Positions 34,828-46,027 of a stretch of 64,000 nucleotides of DNA are shown here, piece by piece. The notes under the pieces are model-generated. The model was not told the origin of the DNA and made no database searches. It saw nothing but the letters and a program-made list of their open reading frames with translations. The number at the start of each line of letters is the position of its first letter. The stretch's first letter is position 1. The stretch covers positions 1-64,000 of the forward strand of contig JASWJB010000157.1 of assembly GCA_032433595.1 (NCBI GenBank), in the 5' to 3' direction. Both the position numbers and the translations under genes were made by a program. Source of the DNA: Conoideocrella luteorostrata. Taxonomy: Eukaryota > Ascomycota > Sordariomycetes > Hypocreales > Clavicipitaceae.

Positions 34828-37309
34828 CTACTGCAAGTTTGGATACTCCAAACTTACATGACCTAAGTCCTCTTGTGCGTTTGGCAACTGTGACAACCAA
34901 TTCTCGGCAATTTGATCGATCCAACCGTGCTCCCAAATGGTGCTGTTCAAGAAGCTTGAACTGGGGGACAATGTTCCCAAGTCGACGGATTCTATATCGC
35001 CGGACCCGGTGGTTGGGATCCAGCCCTGGAGAGTCATGTCTCTGACATCAAACTCACTGCCATTGAACGCATTGCTCCTGGAGACCTGATGCGACATCAT
35101 GTCCTGGACGGGGAGCTCATTCGCTGTTACAGCTGTAGAATACGTCGGCGGTGTGCGAATGGTACTGTGCGTATCCATTGATCTCGTCCTCGCCGGACGG
35201 TGATGTGGCCCTTTTAAGAGCACATCTGGTGTATGAGCTACAGCCCATGGACCAAGGCCCTCTTTGTCTGTTGGATTCGCTGGAACATTTGCGGTTGGGG
35301 CAAACGTGGTGAGCGCATCAGGTGCAATAGCAATACCTTCTTGGCGCGCCGAGCTGGTTAAGAACAAGCCTCCATATTTTGCGTATACGTGAACCAACTG
35401 AAGGGTTTTTATGTAGCACAGGCAGTCCCGAAACCTGCGCAAATGTCGCTGCCGTGAATCCTCCTCATCGATAGTTTTGTACTCAACAAGGTGATTAACC
35501 GCAGCTGTAAGCAAGAAAGTTACCGCTGACGAGGGCAAAAACCGGAGAAGCCCATAGCTCTCCAGGTCTTCAAACTGGCGCGTGATCATCATTGTTGCAT
35601 GGCTCACTCGCTGTGCTGTGATGTCGCGCGATGTCGCGCCGCCGCCAGCTGCTAGGCTTTGCGGTCGATAATACGTGCACATGATGGTTTGATAAAATAG
35701 ATGCAACATGGAGCAGTGTACAAACGCAACCTGCTCTTTTCGCTGTATGATGAACTCTGCCGGCTGTGGGTGCTGCAGATCGGCGGGCAGGCACCGCACC
35801 CAATCGTGCAAGTCACGTCGGATTCTGCCAACACTTGCAGCATCGAGGCCCTCGAACTGCGGTACAAGAATCAGAGTAATTTCCAAAGTCCCACCGAGCT
35901 TTGGGCTGGATTGTTTGTAGAGATTGTCGAAAATATCACCAATCACCATGCAGAGCTTCGTTTTCTCAATACACATGCGTGCTAAACGCCGTTGCAGACC
36001 AACATCTCGTAGCAGCTCGCAGTGAGGCAACATTTCCACCACCTCGGCAGGAAACTCCCGCGGTTCAAAGTCATCTTCTGTCAGGATGGGAACTCGAAAC
36101 TCCTGCTGGCTCACCTTGGGCGGCATTCGTACCCCCAAGTTTAGGACTCTGTCTCGCAAGATGCAAGACCAACCGATTCGTTTCCATGACCGTCTTGTCG
36201 GCTCCGGTAAAGCTGATGCAGATGGATCAGTGAACATGCCGATTGTGCGCGCCGTAAGACAGCCCAGTTCAGCCCAGTACCAGTGGTTGGTTGGCTCATC
36301 GTGCCTCTCTTGCCAGTAAGACATGAGTAGAAGCGCCTGTGCCAGAGCCTTACGATCGGATTCGTAACCGAAAGAATACAAGAGCTAAGTTGTTGGTTGG
36401 CATGTCAGCGTAAAGTTACAGGACGGGATGGAAATAGCGAGTGGATGTATACCTTAGCCTTGGTAAAGAACTCTTTGCGTACCGCCATGCGAGATTCATA
36501 TCCGGCCTCTAAGATGTGACAGTCGTCGACAAAGGCAACTCCGGTAAGAAGAACTGCATAGAGTAGTATCAAGCTTACTTTCGTCGGTGGAGAAAGGGAT
36601 GGTTGAGCTATTGAAGCCAGAAAAGTCTCGAGGTCCAGCACAGGGCAAAAAAAATGCACCCACTCGACGTAGCTCTGCAGGCAAAGGTTGCGGAAGCTCG
36701 GCGTTGGAAGCGAAAACACTTGTTTCACGCTCAAGAACTCTATTTCATCTTTATTCCAGCTTTTAGGAATCGGTTTAACATAGCATGGTAAGCCAGCACT
36801 AGCATCGGAGGCCGGACTGGCAGCATGGTTTAAAGAAGCTGACGACACGGCGGCTTCGTCTCTAGCAAGCGTACTTTCAGGTCCTAGCAATTAGTTAGCA
36901 ACTTGGGGTCTATGCCATGTAGAAGAAAACATACCTGGATGCTCGGACGGCGTGGATGTGTCAATGTCGAGGCCATGCGAATGAAAATGCGCCTGGGTCA
37001 ATGACGGAACGTTTGACACATTCAGCGCAGCGTTGCGCCGCAAATCAAAGCGCTTCTTGCGACCCCTTGAGGAACAGGCATTAGGTTTGGTAGGTACAGA
37101 GTGAACAACAAGTCAATGCCGAGAGAAACAAACCTCCGCTTTCCATCTAACAGCTCGCAGTCAATCTTGCCACATCGGCAATTAGAGCATGGCGGTCCGA
37201 CCTTGGTGACGTCGCAGCGGACCTTCCTCTCGTGACATTTGCGACATGCTTTCAAAGACCTCGTTGCCTTGGGCAGCTGTCGCACTGTAATTGTAGTGGT
37301 TGAGACCAT
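34828..37309 (-). CDS. Zn2Cys6 fungal-specific transcription factor
   Basis: Four exons in transcription order (37134-37309, 36935-37065, 36453-36883, 34828-36384) give 764 residues. Introns have GTTTGT, GTATGT and GTATAC donors; the third junction joins FTKAKLLYSFGYESDRK, a classic stretch of the fungal_trans domain. The binuclear cluster is near the N-terminus: Cys22, 25, 32, 41, 44 and 51 (ACRKCHERKVRCD ... CSNCRCGKIDC), with an extra Cys46. A basic linker (RRGRKKRF) follows. The middle homology region spans about 150-450 (VEWVHFFCPVLDLETF, ALLLMSYWQ, WAELGCLTARTIGMF, RRSWKRIGWSCILRDR). Such factors bind CGG-type sites and control metabolic genes. The neighbouring Jen-like transporter on the same strand is a plausible target, by position only. 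Confidence 0.88.
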
Positions 37310-38234
37310 TATGCATATATGACTCTCAAGAGGTGGATGTGAGTTGTGGCATGGACTGTGTCATTCTGACGAGCCATTTGAACCAGTTGAAAGTCAAAAG
37401 TCAAAAGATGAAAGCTTGGCAAGGGGCAAAGTCCAAGCAGGGAGTAAAGGAGGCCTGTTGCTAGCTATTTTGAAGCCAAGTCCGGGACGGGTTGTAGCCT
37501 TCTCTTCCTCGGAGCCTGATTCCCGAGCAGTCCCGACAATTAGAACAGACGAAGAACCACGGTTGGAGCACAAGCAGACAGAGCACCAGACAAACGGTTG
37601 ATCTCTTGGCTGTGGCGTCGACCGGTGAAACTGCAAATGTCTCTCCAATCGGTGCCTTTGTGCCTACGCTAACGCTAACTGCCTTCCATGCCCAGCTACC
37701 CCAACCAGACTCTCCTGTAACTACTCCGTAGCCCCGCGTTCGTTAATCACATCAGCGCGGGTTTCCACGACTAAGGGAATTCTCCAGCGCAGGAAGCGGG
37801 GGCTGGGTAGACGGACAGGGGCGTTTTGCTGCTGCAAGCCACTAGTTACCACGCCACTACCATGCCTCTACTCCGTACGGAGCAACTAACCACTCTTCCA
37901 GTTAGATGCCCTCAGCCCACCATCACCTGCGTCGAAACCTCAGCCGACGTCCCCGCAGCCAGACCAAACCAGCACGTGGCGTCGGATCTAAGCAAACCGG
38001 ACGCCTCGCTGCCCATATCACGACGCCATGCTCTCAACGTGTCCATGGAAAGCAGTCAAATCTGATGTCCTCTCCCATTAGGCTCTACCAGCAGCTTACT
38101 CCGTACAATACATCTGAAGACGAGGAAGAAGTTCGCTACGGCTAAATAGACTACGGAGGACTAACTATGCAGCATGCATTGATGTGCATCTCAAACCCTG
38201 TCAACTCGATTTCCCTCCCACTCGCATCACGTTC
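37310..38234. other. Intergenic between transporter 3' end and Zn2Cys6 gene
   Basis: No supported gene. It has an unusual local density of the TACTCCGTAC palindrome (37722-37731, 37869-37882, 38097-38106). It should contain the regulator's promoter. Confidence 0.5.
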
Positions 38235-40053
38235 CTAATCCGCCCGCTTCGCAGCCTTGATACCTTCAATGTGGTTCAGATCGATCCCATCGCGTCTCAA
38301 TAATTCCAGATGCCGTGAGTTTTCCGCCTCCAACTCTCGTTCCTCTTGTGTCATTTCGGGGCCGAGAAGAAGAAGCACAAAGAGGAATGCCCACACTGCG
38401 CCCATGAATATGGCAATGACTTTGCCGTAGTCGAATCTGACATCGTGATTGGGCCCGGCCGCCAACGGAAACCTCTCGCCGATGATTGCTTGAATGGTTG
38501 CCGACGCAGAGGAAGCCAGATTCCCAAGCTGATACGTTAAGCCGACTACTGTGGTTCTCAGGGCTGGCGGCGAAAGTTCCATCAGATGTATGGGAATGGG
38601 ACCCCAGACGCCACCCACGAAAACCTGTTCAAAGAATGCCGTGGCAACTAGCGACATGTCTCTCGGGATGGTGTACGCTGGAACCAATGCGCCGCCAAAA
38701 ACGCATGCTATGAGCATGATTAGTCGCCTGCCGGAATATGTGCTGATGTAGCCTAGGATGGTGCCTCCCGTGATGGAACCTAGCTGGCCCGCTACCGATA
38801 TAATGACAACTTGAGTAGCATTGAGCTCAACTTGGTTCTTCAAGTAGGTAGGGTAAAAGTCTTGACTTCCGTGTGAGCAAGAGTTGAAGGCTGTCATCAT
38901 GACGGCCATGTACATGAGCAAGACCCAGTTATGACGAATGGCCTCTCTGGACTCCTTGGCAAATGCAATTAACTCCACGAATTTTGTTTGACTAGCCGGC
39001 AATGTCGAAGTAGAGTTCAGATCACCTCGCTCTTCTACAACTTGTCTTTCGCGCTCCGCTTTCAGTGCTCGGAAATAGTTGGTCTCAGGCATGAGCCAGC
39101 GAAATACCATGATGAGCAGTGGTGGAACGGAGCTGAACCAGAAAAGACTCCTCCATCCATGGCTAGTTGTAGGAACCAATGCTCGATAGAAGACGCAAGC
39201 GAGGAGGTAGCCTGTTGAGTATCCATTTTGATAGAGACCGGAAAGGACACCTCTCGCGTCGTAAGGAAGATCTGACAATGCGGTACTCGCGGCTGGCCCG
39301 TACATGCCTATTACGACTCTTAGTTCGTGCGCATATTTATAGAATTCTCACACTCACCGCCCATGGCAATGCCATAGAGCGACCTGACGGCCAGAAACTG
39401 AGGCAGGGTTTGACAAAAACCTGACGCAAGCTCAAGTATCACGAAAAAAAACAGAGCAAGCATCATTGGCCATTTACAGCCATAGCGATCCGCAAAAGCT
39501 CCGAATGTGAGAGCCCCGACAGAGCGAAGCATCAGCGATACCGTTATACCCTGTTAAATATTATGAGAACAGACACAAGATAAGGCTATAGATTCGTTAA
39601 GCTGATACATACCCAAGATACTTGAGAGTTCTCAACCCCAAACTCTTTTGCAATTTCCGTCAAAGATAAGCTGGAGTTTAATTAGAGCGAGGGGATGTGC
39701 TGGGCAGCATGATATCATCGAAACTCACGATACGGTGAAACTAATACGGTTATCAGAGTAAGAAGTGTTATGGGCTTCCAAAAAGCAAAACTCACAAGTC
39801 AACCGCGTCCCAGACCCAAGCTGTGAAGCCCAACAGGAACATTGACCACTGGTATCTATTCAGGTTGCCTAGCACGTGGACCGGGTTGTTGATGGTGCCC
39901 TTTCCGTTTTGTTTAGAATGCTATCCTTCTGAGAACCATGAACTGGGTATGATCAGGTACCTTTGGCGGTTTAAGACTTGTAATGCGAGTTGCAAGATAT
40001 CTGCCGATTTGTTCTGGGGAATAGAACCACCCAGCTTCCATATTATTCTTCAT
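38235..40053 (-). CDS. MFS carboxylic-acid transporter, Jen1-like
   Basis: Inferred six exons in transcription order: 39961-40053, 39796-39920, a 12-nt micro-exon 39729-39740, 39613-39670, 39358-39550 and 38235-39307, giving 517 residues. Splicing restores a continuous Jen-type N-terminus (GWFYSPEQIGRYLATRI, YQWSMFLLGFTAWVWDAVDF, FFTVSLSLTEIAKEF), then SVGALTFGAFADRYG of MFS loop 2-3. About 12 membrane spans follow. NSCSHGSQDFYPTYL in the middle corresponds to the NXXS/THXSQDXXPT signature of the Jen lactate/pyruvate/dicarboxylate family. The protein would import monocarboxylates or dicarboxylates with protons at the plasma membrane. The first intron is only 40 bp and the micro-exon is unusual; without the micro-exon the frame and the conserved FFTVS are lost. 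The neighbouring Zn2Cys6 factor is a candidate regulator. Confidence 0.85.
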
Positions 40054-41884
40054 ATTGACTTGCTGTATGTGATAGTATCATGCGTCCCAGAGAAGTTCAG
40101 AATGGAGACTGTTCTCCCTATATTCCGAGAATTCGATGGACATATATATTGAAAAATAAATCTGTGTCCTGACAAAGAAAAAACGTAGTCTCATAGTGAC
40201 AGTTTCGGAGGTGCCAGCTCCAAGTGTAAGCTGCGCAAGCTGACAACCACCGCGTCTGGAGGCTGATGAGCCTGCAGATCGGTAGAAAGCATTGCATATT
40301 GGGCTTGAGAACTGGCGAATTAAAGTTCTCTATTGGTCCCCGATGTGCAGTAGCCTAACCGTGCGCCATTAGCTCGGCCTAGCTAAAGATGACTAGTGGC
40401 GTAGAACCTTAGCCATCCAAAGCTACTCGGGTAATTAAGTAGATCACAAATTAGCCGAGTTGGTCTATCGTCAATCTTGACAGCCGAACTGTCTGTCTCG
40501 TGTTCTTGTTTGACTACTAAGAGACTGCAATTCATCTATCCTACCCGTTCTAATAGGTGGGAGGCTAAGCATTATTAAATCGGACATTAATAGGAGACCA
40601 AAGGTTATGCTAATTTGCATAGTAGAATCAGGCTTATAATTGATATAAATAGAATAAGATATTGAATTAAATGCGTCTTGATCGATGTTCATAGCCCGTA
40701 TTAACTAGTTCAGCCTGGTACATTCACATGTCTGCTACTGCTGCATGGCCAGCTATTTTCGCGAGAACACATGTGTGGGCTCGTGGGAAAGCTACTACAA
40801 AGATGACGAGAAGTGCTGTGGGTTGTTGCCATTGGCCGTTGATTTTTCTACGCATGGATTACGGTTTACTAACAGACTGGTAAGCATGGTAGTGGGAACA
40901 GAGATGTGACGCAGCTGAAGTTATTGGAGGCTGCCCTTCGTTTTGAGTGAGTGTGACACTTATTTATCAATTTTTTTTGCTCAAGTCCAAATCCAGCCCA
41001 AGACAATATACGCAACTTTTACAGCTCTTAGTAAGAATTTCTCTTCACAGCGGGAGATGTCATCGTCCTGGAGGCAATGTCTTCCAAATGGTACGCTTAA
41101 CATTAGTGTATGCTTTAATCTACCAGCCTATCCGCGACCTGCCTGGCAGGCTTCTGACACCGAACCATCTTTGATGTTGCTGGGAGACCTTGAATCAAAA
41201 TATATGGCAAAAGCCTGCCTTTGTGCTATGATGGAAAGGTGGTGAGATGCAATGAACAACTGCACGACTTCAAGAGAAGTACTCGAGAGACGACATTGAC
41301 CCTAACTGGCACAAGAATAATGCGACCCACACGGATAATATCTTACGCCCGTATATACAAAGAAACTCTGTGAACTGGATCTTACAGACAAAAAAAAAAG
41401 AGAAAAGCCACGAGTTTATCTACAAACACTGTCTACTAATCTCCGTAACACTTCGATAATCCAAAGCTGGTGGCATAACCTTCTGTAGCAACCAACACAT
41501 TTAGTACGCCTATTCCGACAATAGGATGATTCGGCCAAATATACAAATGAAAATACTTAATTAATAATTAAAAACAGTGCTGGGATACTTGTCCGGGCGT
41601 GGGTGCTTACCATGACCTGTAGAGAGCTGCCGTTCGCGGTTGTTAAACCAAGAAAGCTCTGAAGCCGAGACGGCTATCCGGCATAATATGGCACTAACGA
41701 GAAGTCGGAGCAAATAATGGTACACAAAAAATTCTTTCCATCATATTTGCAGAGCCTTACGCACCTGGAATTGAGCGTTTATCTGTGTATACGGCTGGCT
41801 TGTCTATACGACGGGCTAATTAGACCGTCTAGAGCACTACTTCCCCACTCACAGCAGTAGATTGGTTAATTCGGTCTGCCCGCC
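40054..41884. other. AT-rich gene-free region
   Basis: The first 200-300 bases are the promoter of the transporter. The rest has only short open frames with no recognisable coding content and is AT-rich. Confidence 0.5.
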
Positions 41885-43434
41885 GATGATATCTACATCT
41901 TCAAAAACCTTCGATATGCGGAAGCTTCTTCTGCAAAGAACCGCTTCCGCCCACCGGGGCCTATTTCTGGTCTGTCTCGAGCCGTGAACAATGGATCTAT
42001 GGGTTTCAAATGCCCACAAGCCTTCCGCGAGTAGAATCTCCAGTCGAAAGCGGACGCCACTGGCAAAACAACGCAGCAGCTCAGGGATGAACTCCTCGAA
42101 GACGACACAATGAGCGAAGATAGCCTCTTCCTGGAAATTTACGTACCGACGAGCACGCTTGAAGGCAAATCGAAACAAAATTGTTGCCCACGTAGGACAT
42201 TGGATAAGATTTGCCCACTAGTTTTGCAGGTATTTTTGCAAAATATTGAATATTGGCAGCATCAGTCATGGTCTGGATCTATGGAGGAGGTTATACCTTT
42301 GGTATGCAGATGTATTGTAATTCGACTGATCCTATTAGTATGCTAACTTCTAATTAATAAGGCCAAAAAAATTATGGAACTTACAGCCCTTTGGTATTAT
42401 TGCTCGCTCACAGCAGCATACGAAAGATGGAGTTATCTATGTTGCTCTCAATCATAAGTTGGGGCTATTTGGTTGGCTCAATAGCCTTGGTGACAAAACA
42501 ATCTTTTTCCAACGTCGGCCTTTAAGATCACCGATTGGGATAACTGTGGTAGGTGGCTTGATGTAATTTCAAATGTGATGGTGCTGCTATATTAAAAATT
42601 TTCTCGTCTTTCAAACAGAGCCCTGGTTGGTTTCCATTACTTTCCATAGGCAATATGTGGAATAATATTTAAGTGCTGCCAGTAAGTGAGCAGGATGGCC
42701 AGTTAGAAACGGTGCCGAGCTTGCCCAACTGGATTCCAAGACACAGTGAACAGTGATATTGTGTTCGGGTCTGTTTATGGAGACATTTCTTACGGGCCGA
42801 CGGTCAATGGAGGATTCGTGCCTGACTATCCTGGCATGTCGCTACTCAATGAAAACTTCGACCATTCTGTTGAGGTTGTGGCTGGTCATAACCCCCAAGA
42901 ATCCGTCCTATTCACACCAACGACTATTGATAACTACGATAAGATTGTAAATAAACTCTGATCATCAATATATGGCGTCACAGACGGGGCTATAAAATTC
43001 ATGCCCACAGAGCTGTACCCGCCACCCTCCGACACCAACATGTACAAGACTGAATACGCTCGCGTAACACTCCTGTTGTCAGAGTACGCATTTGTCTGCA
43101 ACACAAGGTATCTAGCAACAGCCTTTAGGAACCAGACATGAACCTACCGCTTTCAAGTTCCGCCTGGTTATCATGCCCAAGACTTGGCGTATACATTTTA
43201 CGACGGAAACAGGACAAATACTGTGTCCGAGGTAGCGGAAACATGCAGCGGTACTTTGCCGCATTTTCAGCTCGAGGTAACCCCAATGCAGGTGGCTCGA
43301 AACTTCATTGGCCGCAGTATGGCTATGACGGGAACATTACTACCTTTGACAAGACTAGTGTGACGACAGTCATAGATGATGCAAGAAATGAGAGATGCGA
43401 TTATTGGCCAAAGGGGGCGTATACAAGGTCTTGA
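41885..43434 (+). pseudogene. Decayed type-B carboxylesterase/lipase
   Basis: Fragments occur in family order: NLRYAEASSAKNRFRPPGP near 41905-41960, FKCPQAF then a TAG, SEDSLFLEIYVP at 42110-42150 (the family SEDCLxLNVY signature), WIYGGGYTFG near 42270-42300 (oxyanion loop), VIYVALNHKLGLFGWL near 42425-42475, then FVPDYPGMSLLNENFDHSVEVVAGHNPQES and a C-terminal RYFAAFSARGNPN and LHWPQY at 43238-43320. Stops and frame changes separate them. The segment that should carry the nucleophile elbow (GxSxG) between 42480 and 42720 is missing. The gene is clearly inactive. The surrounding AT-rich DNA is consistent with mutational decay of a silenced region. Confidence 0.8.
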
Positions 43435-45820
43435 GTACTTGTAAAAGGACTAGCTGGGTTTGTAACCTGCGTTCTTCAAGTTGCTACGGTTTAGCCAGTA
43501 CAAACGACGTGTTACATGTTAATGCAAGGCAATGTACCACCTAAAATCAATACATACGTGTACTAACACTACGTTCTTCCGAGAATCTTACGTTTGGTAT
43601 TTGCTATTGACCTTCTTATAGAAAATAATTAATTTCATACTTAAACCGTCCTGAATGATATTATATAACAGTTTCAATGGTTCACACAGTCCGAGTTCGT
43701 GGCCTTTTTACAGTACGAGATGACACACAGCACAATAGAGCCTAAAATATAATATGTATTTCAGCTTTAAGGAGAATATCTGAAAGAAAGTAATTCTATA
43801 AGAGCCCCTGATGTCTTGATCTTGATGCCGCCATTCGATTTTAAGTAGTGCCATGAGCTAGAACTAGTTTTGCAGGAGGAAATATTTGAACCACGACCTG
43901 TCGTCACACTATCAGGCTGAGGTTAGCTTCCAAACGCTATGAAAGATTGATGATGTATCAATTAAGCAGGCACTCAGTGACTAGGCGGAACGGAATCCAT
44001 ATGCGTTCGATTCGTAGTTCAAAGTGATGCAGGCGTTCCTCTTGAAGGTATCACTGCCCATGTCAGAGAATACTGCTTGTGAGGGCATTCAGAGGCCACG
44101 TGACGTCGTGAATCTAGCGACGCACCTTGGCCTATTGGAGGAGAGTATCATGCAGCTAGCAAACTCCTAGCTGCGGGGTAACAGCGAAGCATAAGTAGGG
44201 AAGGAGGAGACCAGATTGTTAGAAGGCCAGAGATTAAGACCGTTCACAATACAGTGCTACCTTGTTGCTAAGAAGCTACGAATACTTCAGAAGTCTTGTC
44301 TATCACTCTGCTTTACCAGTTCCCCAGTCGTCAGAGCCCACCATCAGCCCACCAGTCCTTCTCGACACCGTCAGGGCCAACACCGCAGTGCATGTTGCCA
44401 AAGACGGTAGCACGCTGGCGGTGAGCGCCGTGAGCAAGCCTCGAAAGGATAGAGTGGGAGGCACATTGTCCTTTCGGCAGGTATTGTCGTACACGTTGAT
44501 TTCCTTAGCTGAGCCGGTACAATACGTACCACTAAATGTGCGGATTTTACACCCGAATGCACCAGAGGTAACAAAATAGGGGGTAGCGATAGTTTTTCCG
44601 ATATGCGTTTGTGTAAGTGTATTTGTATATTTTTGTAGAGGGTAAGATTTGAAAAGTGTTGCTTTTTTTCTTCCAAAGATGACTTGTTGTTCCCTTTTAT
44701 ATTCAAACACAGGGCATGCGAATTGTAATGAACGCGGATCCTTCCTGAATAGAAGTTCATTACGTTTCTTTGTGAGATGAAGGAACTATAACGGAAAGGT
44801 ATTAATTTGTGCAGAAGAGGATATTCATCGTACAATGTGGCTCAGTTCTTGGTTCTTATTTAGATTATACTCAACTGATAAAACGCCTCCTAACAGTAAT
44901 TCATGAAGAAATTGGTGGGAGACAAAAAAAGTAAAATTTTGTCTAGTGCCTCTATACACTCCCTTCACCGACGGCCCCGTCGAAATCCCCTATTCATACC
45001 CCTGTTATCCTAGACACCCTCGTCCTTGCTTCCTACCTCAGGCAAGGAGGCCAGGTAGTCCTACATCCAGTATCTGTGTAAGCCATACACAGCAGTTGTG
45101 CAATCCAACAACTGATTGGCCTGATACTATTCCACTGATTCAAAGTCTCCAGTTGTTTCTCTGCCAATAGAAGCAGGTTTAATCCAAAAAAAAGAAGAAC
45201 TAAAAAGAAAAACTCTGTTGTTGCCTCCCATGATGCTCCCCTTTCCGTAATAGATATTATTCTCTTATCTTCGAATTTCCCAACAACTTTTGGATTCCAA
45301 ATAACTTATGATGCTGCCGAGGATGTCCAATATATGGACTCCATCTATTGTAATAACTGCAGCGAAGTGAAGAGAGCTCAGGAGGATTAATATAAGAGAG
45401 TTTTTGCCATTACACAAGATCTGAAAGATTTGACAAACCTCCCTCTATCCTGATTCGATGTCAATGTTCACCTTGCTTAGAGAAACTTTTGGTGATGGAC
45501 CGGATGCCTCACGTTACTACGCTATAAGCAAAATAAATTAGCGGATTTTTTGGAAGCTGGCACTGACTTATACGTAGACATGACGTTTACCGTTTGAATT
45601 GCTCCTCGTTTGAGACCGCCAGAATGCTGATATTCTCCATCGCCGTCTTGCTCAGTTGGTATATTTTGAATAATTGACGGTATGCGTGAAATTGCACCCA
45701 GCAAACGGAGCAGGATACAGAGTTTGACTCGCTGACATATCAGATTGGAAGAAGGGTAGTAGCATAGACCTTGATCCACGAAACGACTATGAATTATCAG
45801 GCAGAACAAGTACCCTTAAT
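43435..45820. other. AT-rich gene-free region
   Basis: No supported gene in about 2.4 kb. The open frames at 44262-44579 (+) and 44303-44710 (-) overlap each other; neither has a recognisable domain. Confidence 0.45.
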
Positions 45821-45825
45821 GCGCT

Positions 45826-46022
45826 TGTTGGAATATCCCGTCAAGGCGTGTGGACACATCACGTGGCCACGCTCTCGCGCCACTTTTATACGGCGCGCTC
45901 GAGGGCATTCCTCTTCTCCTTCTTCTCTCTTAGATAGCTACGAATGAATTGAAGACCTTTTTTGCCTATTGCTTCGTGTAAAAACCTTTTGACGTCAAAT
46001 CAGAAGCCCTAAGTTTCCTACA
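45826..46022 (+). mobile_element. Solo LTR (TGTTGG...TACA), 197 bp
   Basis: Begins TGTTGGAAT and ends CCTACA, the TG...CA ends of an LTR. It is flanked on both sides by GCGCT (45821-45825 and 46023-46027), a perfect 5-bp target duplication. Internal CACGTGGCCAC, a TTTTATACGGCG TATA-like box and the CTTCTTCTCTCTTAGATAG stretch match the LTR-like repeats at 48.6, 61.8 and 63.6 kb. The opening TGTTGGAAT resembles Ty1/copia LTRs. No internal coding region accompanies it, so it is a solo LTR. Confidence 0.8.
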
Positions 46023-46027
46023 GCGCT

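Noticed and set aside
34824..34852. A further intron at the 3' end of the Zn2Cys6 gene (GTAAGT near 34855)
   Set aside because: The only acceptor before the stop would make a 27-bp intron, too short for these genes.
30763..40053. A secondary-metabolite or catabolic gene cluster
   Set aside because: Palmitoyltransferase, cutinase, regulator and transporter share no pathway, there is no backbone enzyme, and the only monooxygenase nearby is a pseudogene.
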